Origin: Lineus longissimus
Taxonomy: Eukaryota; Nemertea; Pilidiophora; Heteronemertea; Lineidae
Assembly (NCBI RefSeq): GCF_910592395.1
Contig: NC_088324.1
Span: 10,194,953 to 10,258,952, forward strand
Direction of reading: 5' to 3'
Length of the DNA stretch: 64,000 nt
Positions 33,484-46,700 of the stretch are shown one piece after another. The notes under the pieces were generated by a model that searched no databases, was not told the DNA's origin, and saw only the letters and a program-made list of their open reading frames with translations. Positions within the stretch are counted from its first letter, which is position 1. Every line of letters starts with the position of its first letter. The position numbers and the translations under genes are program-made.

Positions 33484-34955
33484 AGGTCAACATCAGATCC
33501 ATGCAGAGGACGATCAGAAGTCACAATCACATCCAGAGCGAGGACCACATCGGATCCATGCAGAGGACGATCAGAAGTCACAATCACATCCAGAGCGAGG
33601 ACCACATCGGATCCATGCAGAGGACGATCAGAAGTCACAATCACATCCAGAGCGAGGACCACATCGGATCCATGCAGAGGACGATCAGAGGTCACAATCA
33701 CATCCAGAGCGAGGACCACATCAGATCCATGCAGAGGACGATCAGAGGTCACAATCACATCCAGTGCGAGGAGCACATCGGATCCATGAACGGACGATCA
33801 GAAGTCACAATCACATCCAGAGCGAGGACCACATCGGATCCATGCAGAGGACGATCAGAGGTCACAATCACATCCAGAGCGAGGACCAGATCGGATCCAT
33901 GCAGAGGACGATCAGAAGTCACAATCACCCAGAGCGAGGACAACATCGGATCCATGCAGAGGACGATCAGAAGTCACAATCACATCCAGTGCGAGGAGCA
34001 CATCGGATCCATGCAGGGGACGATCAGAAGTCACAATCACATCCAGAGTGAAGACCACATCGGATCCATGCAGAGGACGATCAGAGGTCACAATCACATC
34101 CAGAGCGAGGACCAGATCGGATCCTTGCAGAGGACGATCAGAAGTCACAATCACATCCAGTGCGAGGACCACATCGGATCCATGCAGAGGACGATCAGAA
34201 GTCACAATCACATCCAGAGCGAGGACAACATCGGATCCATGCAGAGGACGATCAGAAGTCACAATCACATCCAGTGCGAGGAGCACATCGGATCCATGCA
34301 GGGGACGATCAGAAGTCACAATCACATCCAGAGTGAAGACCACATCGGATCCATGCAGAGGACGATCAGAGGTCACAATCACATCCAGAGCGAGGACCAG
34401 ATCGGATCCTTGCAGAGGACGATCAGAGGTCACAATCACATCCAGAGCGAGGACCACATCGGATCAATGCAGAGGACGATCAGAAGTCACAATCACATCC
34501 AGAGCGAGGACCACATCGAATCCATGCAGAGGACAATCAGAAGTCACAATCACATCCAGTGCGAGGACCACATCGGATCCATGCAGAGGACGATCAGAAG
34601 TCACAATCACATCCAGAGCGAGGCCACATCGGATCCATGCAGAGGATGATCAGAAGTCACAATCACATCCAGTGCGATGAGCACATCGGATCCATGCAGA
34701 GGACGATCAGAAGTCACAATCACATCCAGAGCGAGGACCACATCGGATCCATGCAGAGAACGATCAGAAGTCACAATCACATCCAGAGCGAGGACAACAT
34801 CGGATCCATGCAGAGGACGATCAGAAGTCACAATCACATCCAGAGCGAGGACCACATCGGATCCATGCAGAGGACGATCAGAAGTCACAATCACATCCAG
34901 AGCGAGGACAACATCGGATCCATGCAGAGAACGATCAGAAGTCACAATCACAAGC
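33484..34955. repeat. 57-bp satellite array, about 26 units, with 285-bp higher-order structure
   Basis: The unit is AGGACCACATCGGATCCATG + CAGAGGACGATCAGAAGTCA + CAATCACATCCAGAGCG (57 bp). About 26 head-to-tail copies differ by single bases, with a few short deletions near 33788, 33927 and 34622. Variant pattern repeats every five units: the run from 33936 recurs from 34221. The unit length is a multiple of three and contains no stop in several frames, which creates long artificial ORFs on both strands. Each unit includes a GGATCC site. Confidence 0.97.
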
Positions 34956-35354
34956 AGAAGAGGCAGATTTAATAGTTACGGGAACCCGAGGATTGGGCAC
35001 AATGTCCTCCACCATTCAAACGCATCAGTGCTGGTCGTGCATTTGCCGCCAGAGCACCCGTCATTCAAGGAGTTCGGCAGAGGTCAACATCATCCTCAAC
35101 ATGCAAAATAATTCAAAAATTAATCAACAACTAGTTTTTTTAGGGCCACTGTGCAAGGGACAAATGGTCACAAAATGTGCTAATTACTACTAAAAGCTTT
35201 ATTTTGCCAAAATACATGTTGGTTTATGTACCTGTGATGAGCAGGAAACTGGCAGCAAATCAAATTACCATAAAATAACCGCTTTTTTGTCCTCAGTTTA
35301 AAACAACTTCCGCAAGTATATACTTGCTCACTTTCTGAACCCTACGCGACGACG
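34956..35354. other. Unique sequence between the satellite and the glutamate receptor gene
   Basis: No gene seen. It should include the 3' untranslated region of the minus-strand receptor gene, whose stop codon is at 35355-35357. Confidence 0.5.
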
Positions 35355-38300
35355 TTATGCTGTAGTGTTCGTGCCTGATTCGGTCAGTTCCCTTTTCAGC
35401 TCGTCAGCTGGAGGCTGAAAGAAACAGCAATTTATCAACATTCCAACTTATGGTTGGAGTATAGCGAGATAATTCGGGGGCCAAAGATGTTATTATCTGA
35501 TTATGCACTTTCAACCTGGGTTTTTATCATTAGGTACATACCGTCCTTGTCATTCCGAGTTGTTAAGTAAAGATGGGTCAATAAGATAGTCTTTTTGGAC
35601 ATGAAGAAAAAGACTGGCGTTTGAACGCCGACACTACTTTGGGAATGACGACATGTGCGGATGCAACAGTATTCTCGACCGTATTTCGGTTAAAACCACA
35701 TTTCAAGTGATATCTCATATCTGTCTTTGCACTGTAACCATGTGGTCATTGTGACGAGAAGGGTCATAAAATAATATAGACCCAAGCCATACAGCTTTGC
35801 CAAACATTAATAGGCATGTGGTTTTGTATCATGACGATTGTCTACCACGTAATTAGGAAACCATAATTTTCAGCAGACCTCATGGTGAGCTACTTGCCGG
35901 CGTCAGAACGTCGATCCTTTGCCCGTTGTCGTCGTCGTCGTCCGTTAGTACGACACGTTTTGTAGCCACTGGCACTATGGCCTTGAAACATTATACTTTA
36001 TGTATCACTAAGTAGGCTGAAGATATCCCTCCAGGCCAAACTTCCTTGATCTCGCCACAAGGCGCGAGGGGGCAAAATGTGAAAACACAAAAAAATGCTC
36101 AAGCTCGTTCACGTACGAATGGCCGTTATCTCACCAAATTTTAATGGTATGTGAATCTGCTCTGATTTAGTTTTTAAGGTCAATAGACTCACCTGTCTTT
36201 TGTTCCTAAACACCAGTACCTCGATCGCCAAAGTGACCAATGCCAGGCAGACCCCGAAAAGCAGATAGATGAAGTTGCATCTTGCAACAGAAAGGTCGAT
36301 TGTGTCTCTGGATCGAAACTAGAAAATAGAAGAAAATTAATCAACGAATCGCGATATTGCACTCCGGACGCAGTGGATCGGCCTCCTTCCTCCGGGACGG
36401 AATTATGCATCGGGAGTGTACGTAAATCGCAAATAGGCGTATCATTCTGCCGAGCATTTACGCTTGTGTTGATGAGCTCTATTAGAATACCTTTGTGGGC
36501 AGGAACAACGCCCGTCACAACCAAACAAACCATAACGAATAACCCGGCGCGATGTCCCTGTCGAAGCAGGAAAATGGTTGGGTTTCACAGCCCTTGTACG
36601 AAGAGCTACGAATGACGAAGCACGTAAATGTACTTAATCGACGACATATTTTCCCGATCTCTCGAACAACCAGTCCGTATCGAAGATAATTTTACGACTG
36701 TCCCGTAAATGAGCCAAGGACTTGATGACACAACAGACACTATTGTCGTTCTTCGTCCGTGGGAACTTGTCTGATATAGTGCTTAGGTACGAATTACACG
36801 CATTTATGAAAATTAAGGGCCCTTTTTTTAATATATAGCCAAAAGAACTATTGATTCCGACACAAAATCCGGGACGTACCTGCGGACTGTCACTTGGGTG
36901 AAACATGTCCGGTACAATCTCGAAGCCATCCTGACAGACGACTAAACTCCGCCACCATTTTGTCTTTAACATTGTCAGACTCCCATCCTCGTTAAGTTTC
37001 GTCAAAACGTTCGAGATTGGTCTGGTGTATGCGGACCCTTTAGGTGTGGCGAGGGCAAAGGACTTCGAATCCAAGTGACCGCCGACTTTTACTAGGTCAC
37101 ATGAGTGGCGGACCTACAGATGTAAAAAGATGCGTTAACGAGAGTTTAAAGTAGACCCTGCCGAAAACTACGGAAATATTCACGAATAAAACAGCACTGC
37201 ACGCAAAACTACTTCGTGGGGAGAGGTGTCCTGAAAAATCGTTGTTCTCTAACGAAAAAGACACCCGCACAAATTATACGCAACTGTACCGCGCTTTTGT
37301 CCGAAAGACAAGTTATTAGGGAGGCCCCGCATTCGCAGACTACGAGGTATAAACGTTACACAACTTGCGTCTGCTCCAAACCGCTAAGAATCACGCAATT
37401 GTACACAGAAAGAAAAAACGGCCGTTTTACGGGGAAAGGGTGTGGTGTGGACATATCGTATTAGGACTAAATTCCACACGAGCAATACCGCCCAATACAT
37501 GTATGTAGTTATATACCGCATAATCTACCAGTGTAGACTCCCCTAGGTAGGCGTATCCCCCTTTCCTCACTCGTTGGATCGCCACTGATGTAGTATTGAC
37601 GAAACTACCGACGTCTTTCTCCATTTTGTCCCAAATCCTCAAATAAATTGGGATCTTGGACGTCCTAAAAAAGTTCATTGTTGATCCGCCAGATATGCAT
37701 CCCACTGTCATGTGTGGTTGCTTCAGGAGATCGTCCAAGGCACGGACCTTCAGTGATGGTACAGCAAACATAACTCGGGCTTGCGTTGAGACCAAGGCCA
37801 TGATGTAGGTGGCCAAGAATATGATACTAAAGGACCACCAAATGGCACTTAACACAAAGGCTGCGGCCGAGCGAGGGCGTTTCGAGGAGCCTGAAAAGCA
37901 ATATGAAGGTTGATGATGAGCCCAGCCTGAGAAAAACGGAAGTTATATATATTGTGTCAGACCAGCCATGAAGAATTTTACTTCCAAAGTCTAAAATGAA
38001 TATCAGTCCTGGGATCTGGATGTCAAAGCTCATCTGCCAGTTTGATCACGGCATCAAGATGCTGTACTCATCTTGACCCTTCCCCGAGGTCAGGTGACAT
38101 CTGACACTAAATTTCGGTCTGATCTGATTCTAGACTTGGCCACCAGGGGGCCAAAAGTGCGAACCAGCTTTGCCAACGTACACTACGCTTTCGGACTTCT
38201 CCGGGGATGGTAAAACACTATGAGTCAGACTCAGCGGAATCTACCTTGCAAAGTGAGACCTCCAGCAACCAACCACAGGGAGCCGAGGACACCAGATTCT

Positions 38301-40085
38301 TCTGGAGCCTCCCCTCGGCTCCTTTCTTCGTATGGGTCAAAACGATTGATTAGATAGAACAGAGCGGTTATCTAAATTAAAGACAGAGAGGTTAGGAGAT
38401 CAAATTTGGTTAGAAGACGATAGAGAAGTTTAACACTATTAAGGAAATGTCTGTCCCACAATACCGTCGTTATTTCATTAGTTTTAGATATTTTGATGCA
38501 CCTGTAGCGATTTGCTTTTTCAGCACTGGCACAAGGAAAACGGCAATAGAAAATGGCAATGTTGGCGCCATATACAGGCATGTTGCGTGCTTTCATACTG
38601 GGGCGAAGGTTAGGCCGACATGGTCGTTGTACACTGGAGGACTGGTTTCGACTCACCACAACAGCAGCCACGACAAGGCACACCCAGACGGAATACGAAA
38701 ACGGCCGCAGGAAGAATATGTCTCCAATGCCGTCCTCCACCATCGAGGTCACATCCCTCTTGTTCATGAGCAGGACAATCCCCAGGGACATGTACGGTGT
38801 AGTGAAGTCTACCACCTGTCGTCGCATATAGGACATAGTCAGGTCTGAAGCAGCGACGTCCGCTCTCTGTCCGAGAAGAAGAAAAACAGAAATTTAAAGA
38901 TGTTCATATATTAATACCAATTTGTACTTGGGATGCCGTGCTCAAGTTGTACCTCTTACGTTATAAAATTCTGAATAGAAATTGAAAAAAAAACACATGA
39001 GGACACTTTTCCAGGGGACACTGATTCTTAGTCCCCTCTTTGACTTCGACCTTTACTTAGTATTCCGTCGTGAGACACACAGGCAGTTGGTAACACCCAT
39101 ACCCGCTGTATAGGACTACGTTTGATAAAGGTCTGTAGTATAAACCTACCCCCTTGATCAGCTCTCTGACCATTCCATTCCAAATCATGGTACCATTTCC
39201 AGCTTGGAGCGCTCCATACCTCCCGTCTGCCACTAATTGAATGGTGTAATTGATGTTCAGATGACCGGTGATCATGTCCAGTAAATCTTTGATGTAGCCA
39301 CTGTAACGGTCGTTTCCCTCTAGAATGTTCTTTGGGTCACTTGACTTCATTAGAAAGGGTGCTGACTGGAATAAATAATTGAATATAATTTATCGATTTC
39401 AGTATCAATGTCTCTATTATGATAAAAACGTCCCTAAATCTAAATACACCTCGTTAGCCCGTAACTGGAACACAAAGCATGATTTTCTCATCCCGCCTGT
39501 TCTTTATCAATAACCTATACGTTGACAATGGCAACTATATCCCGAGATTAGGCTTATTACTCCTTCATCATATATACAAAATATCAAGAGGTGGAGTACA
39601 TTGAAAACATATTGTGGCAGGATGCAAGGTCTCATGATCCATCGTGTTTTTTTTTCTCTCTGCAACTTTTATGTAGACTCCCTAGGCAGTCCATTGCGTC
39701 ATCCGGTCCAATGTGTCCGGAGTGTACCTATATGTTGATAACAACAGCTCTGTTTCTCAGGCATTGTCATATGATGCCTCGTGTTTTTTTTATAAGCAAT
39801 TATATGTTTCCCACGCACTCTCTACATTGTGCTATTTGTGAACCTGAGACACTTACCAGAATCGAAGTCACCTTTAGAACCTTTAGATCTGCAAAAAATT
39901 ATGGAAAGAAATGTATTTAGTTATTTCCGATCGGATTTCCCCTCCGAATCAAAGAGCGAAGCGGGGGCGGGGGGGGGGTGCAATGCATGCAGTGTCATCT
40001 TACCTTGCACGTCCGCGGAACCATCACCCATCCCTGACACGCCAAGGAGGGAGACAAAGAGAAGAAGTCCTTCAATAAACTCCAT
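35355..40085 (-). CDS. Short ionotropic glutamate receptor lacking the amino-terminal domain
   Basis: Nine exons join in phase to 486 residues: 40004-40085, 39857-39888, 39150-39365, 38657-38866, 38245-38371, 37517-37890, 36880-37113, 36193-36318 and 35355-35414. A signal peptide (MEFIEGLLLFVSLLGVSG) is followed directly by ligand-binding lobe S1 (LKVLKVTSILSAPFLM). S1 has the agonist-carboxylate arginine in MSYMRRQVVDF. Pore region: VWVCLVVAAVVITALFYLI (M1), LWLVAGGLTLQG (M2 loop), AIWWSFSIIFLATYIMALV (M3). S2 has GGSTMNFF and YLGEST, both ligand contacts in the family, and CDLVKVGG. M4 is FIYLLFGVCLALVTLAIEVL. Typical receptors are about 900 aa with an N-terminal LIVBP-like domain; none is encoded here. 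The M3 gating motif SYTANLAAF is replaced by ATYIMALVS. Confidence 0.9.
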
Positions 40086-41099
40086 CACAACTATATCTGC
40101 GCAAAATGTGGTAGCGGGCTCTTGTTGGCCTACTGCTTCGATAAAATAATAAAATAAAACATTTTCATGCTGAGGTGGACAGAAGCTTCCATATATTGCT
40201 TTATATAAACAGGCCGTGTACTTCGGCTAAAGGTGAAACACAAAACTAATGACGGCAATTATGCGTATATTATTGGTGTTCCAATAATTGCTGTCATTTA
40301 TGCACATAAATGATTTGATCGTTACGGATTTATCATTTGAATACACCGATGACCGATATATCAGATTGTCTAATATCCCTCGCCGGGGAACACTGAAATC
40401 CACACAAGTACAATAGATCCACACAAGTAAAAATTTTTTCTTCATTTTGTGTTTTCTGCTCAAAATGGACCAAAATCATCAGTCCCAAAACTTTTTTTGA
40501 CTCTGAAAAATTTTCAAAATTTTCTAAAAACTCCAGTAAATCCGAAGTTACATGATAAAATCAACATCTTTATCAGTCTGATTGGAAGTCACTTGTCATC
40601 TTGGACAATCATATCTGAGTTATTCAAACGATCACCACGGCGAACAAGACACCTATATTGGAAACCGGGGATAAACCTCAAGATCAACCAATGGCGTTCG
40701 CAGCTTATCTATGTTTACTTGAGGAAACATGACAGCCCAGGCGCTGACGATCCCAGGTCCCTTGTCAGAAAGCCAACTGGCAAATATGCAGAAGGAATTT
40801 AAAAATATGATAAGAATTTACCTTTTATCTAGATGCAAAATTCACTTCACACTTTTCAAACTTCGGTAAAAGGAGGCACATTTCTGATGACCAGTATTGA
40901 CCCACCATCACACTGTTTCTGGACATCACCAATCGAAATTTCCACATTCAAAGAGGGATTCTTCTAATTCCTTCAACATGAGATAAACCGTTGTGTCTTG
41001 ATTTAGGGACACCCAATCAAAGTTTTAACGGACTTCACCGAGTATTGTTTTTTGGGAGATTTCTATGTGTATTTTCAACGCCACTGATTATCTACAGTC
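40086..41099. other. Divergent upstream region of the glutamate receptor and secreted-protein genes
   Basis: The two flanking genes are transcribed away from each other. AT-rich; I see no coding sequence, repeat or recognisable regulatory site that I can defend. Confidence 0.5.
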
Positions 41100-42904
41100 A
41101 TGACTATCTACATCAACGTTTTAAGCAGTCTCCTAATACTGCTTTTTCCCGAAGCCCGGACAGAAATTGTCCCTCACAAATATCTGAGACCGTGGGAAGC
41201 TGTGACTATGTTTGGCAGTAATACTACAGATTCGGTAAGTCCAGGGACTAGAAAATTATCTTGTCATCTGTATTCATATTTACTTTGGTAATTGATAATC
41301 ATTTCCCCCATTATTCTCATATTCCCTTCGTTCTGACAGAAATCTCGCTCCATACACGTTCCCTTCTTTTTACTCATCTTTATCTCGTTCTCCTTACAAG
41401 ACCCTCACGAAGTAGGACTGCGACTTGAGAGCTTGCGAGAACACTGCAGCCCAAACATCAAACATCAATTATCCTTACTCTTTCTCCATACACGTTCTCT
41501 TCTTTTTACTCAATTTTCTCAATAATGCTCCCGGTTTTTTCCCGGATCTGGTTGCACATAAGTGTTTTTTTACTGATGCTGGTCCTACTCTCACATGCCT
41601 CTAGATTTGACTTTTGCTGGTTTGGCCAATTTAAACAGAGATATTTGCCCTATGCCATGGACAGGCTCGGGATCAAGTTATGCTTGGTTGAAATCCTATA
41701 GGCGTAATAAAAAAGCAATCGGGTCCAAGGCAGATAATTGAAATTCGTTGCAATTCAGGGGAAAGTAACCCAATCCCGTCCGTTACCAGTCCTCCCGAAG
41801 CAGTTCCAGTCCGACTGGCTCTTGTACAACCATCCTGTCTGGGCCGAACGCCCGCCGTACGACCCGCTCCCACCAGCTCCTTATGAGGTCGGCCGAGGAT
41901 TCTCTTACTACGATCACACCGTGCCTGGCCTGGTTGAAGAATTCTACGACTTCTGTCTCCCGATATTTGCAACTGATTATCATTGGCCCTGCACGTTCTG
42001 GCATAGGTGGGTTATATGATTTTATGTTCTCATATATAAAGATTATCGTCATCCCCGTTTACAAAATTCATGTACATCTAACCGATTCTCAATGACATGT
42101 CGCATTAAGAAATGATACCGGTAAATTCATCCAATTGTTCTTTTCCCCTCGGATGCTGAATGTTTGTACATGTACATGTACTTTAAAATCCGGGTATATA
42201 GCGAGCTTCATGTTATTTTGGTTCCAGAGACGAAACGTCCTACCTGATGTCGCCTACATGGGCTCCATACGGTCCCTGCTGCATCTTCCAGAAGCCGTGG
42301 AAAGTCCCCGATCGAAATTTCATCCGGGTCGCCCGATATAACAACACGGATGTCTTCAATGGAAAGATTATAGACTGGTACGTCCTGAAGCCCGCTGGCT
42401 ACCCTTATCCGTTCGCCTATGGATTCTATTGGGATAACACTGGAAGGTGAGTTGGTCGGCCTGCCCCGACTTGTTTAAACTTTCTCGTGTAACCTATCTA
42501 GTTCTATTCCTTGCAGTGGTAACAACAGACTCCTTCTGGTCCCAATGAAACTTAGGATTATCTAAACCTCTCCATTTATTCCTTTCAGTGGCCGGGCCAT
42601 ACTTAACCTCTGAATCACAGGAAACTTAGGATGATCCAAGCCTCACTATTTATTCCCTTCAGTGGCCATACACCATGTGCTAGACGCCTTCAGGTTCTCA
42701 GGAAAGTCAGGATCAAACCCAAATTTATCAATTCAAACCTTTTTCTCTTTTAGTGGCCATATACCAGGCTCCTTCTGGTTTCCTGGGAATGTAGGATGGA
42801 CACTGCAGAACTTCTCCAACTTCACAGACAAGATCGCCAAGAAAAGGACATTCAATTTACCCAAAGTGTGCGAAGGGGTTTCATTCTGTATATTCAACCC
42901 TTGA
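41100..42904 (+). CDS. Small secreted six-cysteine protein
   Basis: Four exons join in phase to 250 residues: 41100-41234, 41759-42006, 42228-42446 and 42754-42904. A signal peptide opens it (MTIYINVLSSLLILLFPEA). The mature part is rich in Pro, Tyr and Trp, with YNHPVWAERPPYDPLPP and VLKPAGYPYPFAYGFYW. Cysteines occur in FCLPIF, PCTFW, PCCIF, KVCEG and SFCIF, six in all, allowing three disulfides. Three N-glycosylation-type sequons are visible (NTT, NNT, NFS/NFT). I do not recognise the family and propose no function. The intron before exon 4 contains decoy copies of the acceptor and exon start. Confidence 0.7.
42510..42760 (+). repeat. Tandem copies of the exon-4 splice acceptor and exon start
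   Basis: The phrase (pyrimidines)CAGTGG(CCATA) occurs at about 42515, 42588, 42660 and as the real acceptor at 42752. Each of the first three copies is followed by sequence resembling the exon start (for example ACTCCTTCTGGT and CTTAGGAT), then TTTATTCC-(T/C)-TTCAG. Units are about 72-92 bp and diverged. Confidence 0.65.
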
Positions 42905-42997
42905 AGCCAAGTATTCAGGAGGCGATGTCAAAAATTTAGTCGTGTGGAATGCAAAATACTCGAGGCTGAACCTCACTAATCAGGACACTGCAAGATG

Positions 42998-43165
42998 TAC
43001 AGTGGAACCTCTTTAAAAGAGACAGCTTTGGGCTGACAAATGCTGACACGTGTTCTGATTACAGAGGTAAAATTGGAGGAATTTACCAATTCGGGACCAA
43101 AGTCAGTATCCATAGAGTGGCCTGCTAGCAGTGGTGTCGCTAAGGGAAGTTCTAACATAATTACA
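42998..43165. mobile_element. MITE-like element, copy 2 (decayed)
   Basis: It starts TACAGTGGAACCTCTTT and shares CAAATGCTG, AGAGGT-(A/C)-AAATTG and CCAATT-(T/C)-GGGA with copy 1 at 26018-26201. The right end is eroded. It lies just downstream of the secreted-protein stop codon. Confidence 0.5.
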
Positions 43166-43739
43166 TATATGAACAGGAGTAAAGAAATGGCCTCTTATCA
43201 GGACACTAAGGCAAGGGAGACAAAAAAGCTTTTGGAACCAAGACACCATCAAACATTGGCTGTGATGATCCATAAAGTCCTGAAGACTTTTTTGTCATGC
43301 CAGTCAATGGTTTTTCAAGTTGAACACAACTGAACAAATCTTTTCTTTCATAGAAATATTTATTTACAGTTTTCATTACGAGCACCATACATGTACAGCC
43401 ATGAACACATTTCTTATTCCATCCATGATTTTACTTTTAGTTTGATTTCTATACATGTGTATGATTCTTTTTCAAGTTCAACCTCGCCATTTATCTGACA
43501 ACTGCACAGATTGTAGACAGATTGTACATGTAGCACATATTAGTTCAACATGACTAAATGATGAACTGAACACGGAATCATTTAACCACAGTTCAGTGGA
43601 TTTTCACTCTTCATAATTGTTCTTAATTTTTACTCCATTTAAATAATTCCATATTCTGATGACATACCGAAATTGAACAAACTAAAGTAATGTTTAGTAA
43701 AAGTCTAACAGTTGAACATTATGCCATCTAATCTCCATA
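43166..43739. other. Region between convergent genes
   Basis: Probably 3' untranslated sequence of GTF2H4 on the minus strand. It contains short repeats of TACATGTAC-type words but no gene. Confidence 0.4.
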
Positions 43740-46700
43740 TCAGCCTGGCTTGTGTCGTTTCCAAAATTTCTTCACGTCGTCGTGTCCTGCTCTGGAGACA
43801 ATCATTGTTCTTTTGGGTGTGTTGTCCCAGATTAAAACTCCAAGATCCTAGAAAGAAGATCAGAACTGTACAGAAATAATTACATATGGTACATTTTAAA
43901 TCAAATCAAAGTATGTCTTGCCAAATGTACAGAGGCATCAGTGTGACAAAATATACACATGTATACACGTACATGCAATAATTACAAAATAAAATTTATC
44001 CCGGTTTATTTAAAATTTCTTTCCTATAAGGTATTGAATCTTTGATAAAAATGGCAGTTTTAATAACTGTCCGTGGCTAACTGTCAACTCAGACTGAGAT
44101 ATTTTTATAACACTATTCCCTCTATTCACCCAAGGTTTGTAAAATTTACTCTAAAAGGTGTAGAGAGGTGTAATCGAGAAGCTATCACCGCAGCAGTGGT
44201 CTCCATTTGCAATAGGGTTATTTCCACTGTATATTCAAAATACGCTCACCTTTGCATAATCTCGTAAAAGTTCGAAATCATTTTGTGACAAGAACTGGTT
44301 ATAAAGGACCCCATCGTTGAATTTGAATCGGTCCCGCTCCAATTCCCAAAGCCGGATTTGATCACTAACTGTCGCTGGTATAACTGGTGTGTGCTTCAAG
44401 GTTTCTGGGTGAGCATTGCTTCTGAGAAAATGCAGAATCTGGAATCAGAGATTATGAAGTTATACCTAAAAACTCATCTATTTCCTAAAGACACTTCATA
44501 CTCTTGTTTAAACAATTTGATCACATCAGTCATCAAGAGTTTATTGACTGGGCCACACTGCCTGTCTCTTGTAACATGTGTAATATTGTCCAGACGCAGG
44601 TTGGGGGGATGATACATGTGCAACCCTCTTACAAAGTAAAGTTTGTTTATTATAGTGTCACCCCCAACCCTACTGAAAGAGCCAGCCAGAATTGGCTTGA
44701 GACACTGTTTAACCAGAATTTTAAGTATGAGGTAACAGGATGCCCCACTTTTTAATCCGGGATCCATCCCTGTACTAGAGAATTATTCCAAGACCAACCT
44801 GTTCAGCAGTGATGCCCATCTGCAGTGCCTGCCGCACGCTGTCCCTGGTGATGTTGGCCACGCACATGTTGGGGAAACGATACAGCATCTCACAGAAGAG
44901 AGCAAGAAGAGCAACCTGAAGTGCAGAACCTGAAAATAGTTGGACAGAAAGAGATGATCATCATAGTTAAAATCTAATAGGCCATGCAAATTGTTTCAGA
45001 TCACCACACTCCGTTTAGTTGAAATCTGGTGTAGAAGTTCAAAATGTCATAGCCTAGGAAAGAATTTTCAGGGAACAACAGGTTCTCTTGTGCACTTTCA
45101 TCTCTGAGCTATTGACGGTCATGGCTAGTTTGATCCATTTAAGGATATGGATCAGGGAGTCAAAGCAAACTGGCTGATTAGTGGTGTGGTCAATATAAAC
45201 CTTCAGAAGTTATTTCTATAAAAACATTGATCCTGAATGAACTGTGAATATCCAGACAAGAAGCCCCACGCACTGTGACAGTTAAATTGAGCAAGCACCG
45301 AAACAAACCATTTACATACATGAACCAACTACCAACATCAACATTAGCTACTTTTATCAGATAGATGATAAACTCACCAGTGTAAGCATATACCCGATAG
45401 TTTGTTTCCACCACAATGTAACCCTCTTTACTGTTGGTATCGACGCTATTTTTTGACAGGCCAGACGCCAAGTTGATAGCCAGTCTCGTTGGATAGTATC
45501 GATGTGACTTTCGCTGGAGTAAAATAGAAATAATGAATCGCAACAAATTGATTAACTGTCTTGTCCAAAAGTAATGTTGTGAACTTTCTTGATTTTTCGA
45601 CCAAAGATAAGATTTTGAAATGAATGCAAAATGGGACTGATTTTTTGTGGCCAAGATGTGGCTCTTCCCTGCAAAACATGTTGCCTAAGTTCAATGGAAA
45701 TCCAGTCACTTACATTGAAAGAAAAGAACGCACCCATTATTATTGCTAACCTCACCTTTCTCTGATAGACGAGACCAAATTCTCTTAAATGCTGTAACAG
45801 CTTGAACTGGTTCTCATCCAAGCCGTCTGTTGAGTAGTCCTTGCCCAGGGTGGAGAAACTTAGTTGGAAGAGGAAGGATAAGGACTGGACCAGGTCCATG
45901 CCTCGGGACTGAAACAGTAATTTAGAATTGTCAGTCAGGCCAACAGGCACAAGAAATCATTAACTAAGGAAGGAATGGTCTTTTTGGAACACCAGGTTAG
46001 AGCTTTTCTGAGACAGGCACCCATATTTGAGAGGGATATCCGAGTGAGATTCAGGAAAAATTTTTTGATGGGACAAGTCCTGGTACTCACCTCCACAGTC
46101 TCAAGGTAGTGCAGCATGAAGTGCCAGATCTGGGTGGGTGTGTCTAAAAGGAGGAACTGGAAACCAGCAGGCGTTATGTTCGGAGCACCGCCGCCTGGTT
46201 CGCTGAAGAAATTTTTTTAAAGAACATCATTACTCTACGATGAATATAGCACATTCACTTTGGTGATACCATTTGAATGTAAATAAACAATGTGGTATGA
46301 AGTAATGTTTGAAGAGGGTTACCTTACTCGCAATCCTCATATCGAGCCCGATTTCTTGGTAGCCAGCAATGTTAGCACACAGGCTTTGAGGCTCTTGATG
46401 TATCTCAGTAAAATATTAGTTACCCTTTCATAAGCCCTGCATGAAGAAGGATCTCCACCACATCTCGACTCACTCCGTCAGTGGCCTCTTTTGATCCCAC
46501 CATGAAGTGTAGAACACATTCCCACCGTTCTTTACAGTAACTGTCTAAGAATTCCACATCCTTGCCATGTTTGTCAGGGGCAAGATTGCCTGTGCCGACC
46601 CAGGCACTCCCACTGTAAAAAGAATGAAGAATCATATACACAGCTTGCTCCCCTGTATTTTCATTGCATAATTAGCAAGGCTAGGCCAAGGGAGTTTAGA

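Noticed and set aside
33501-34649. 382-aa ORF and several overlapping 90-210-aa ORFs on both strands
   Set aside because: They are translations of the same 57-bp satellite unit in different frames; no start context, splice site or domain supports a gene.
33484-34955. CRISPR array
   Set aside because: Units are contiguous with no unique spacers, and the window is eukaryotic.
41673-42052. Minus-strand ORFs of 89-99 aa
   Set aside because: They overlap exon 2 of the secreted-protein gene in antisense; the sense exon has matching splice phases and a signal peptide upstream.
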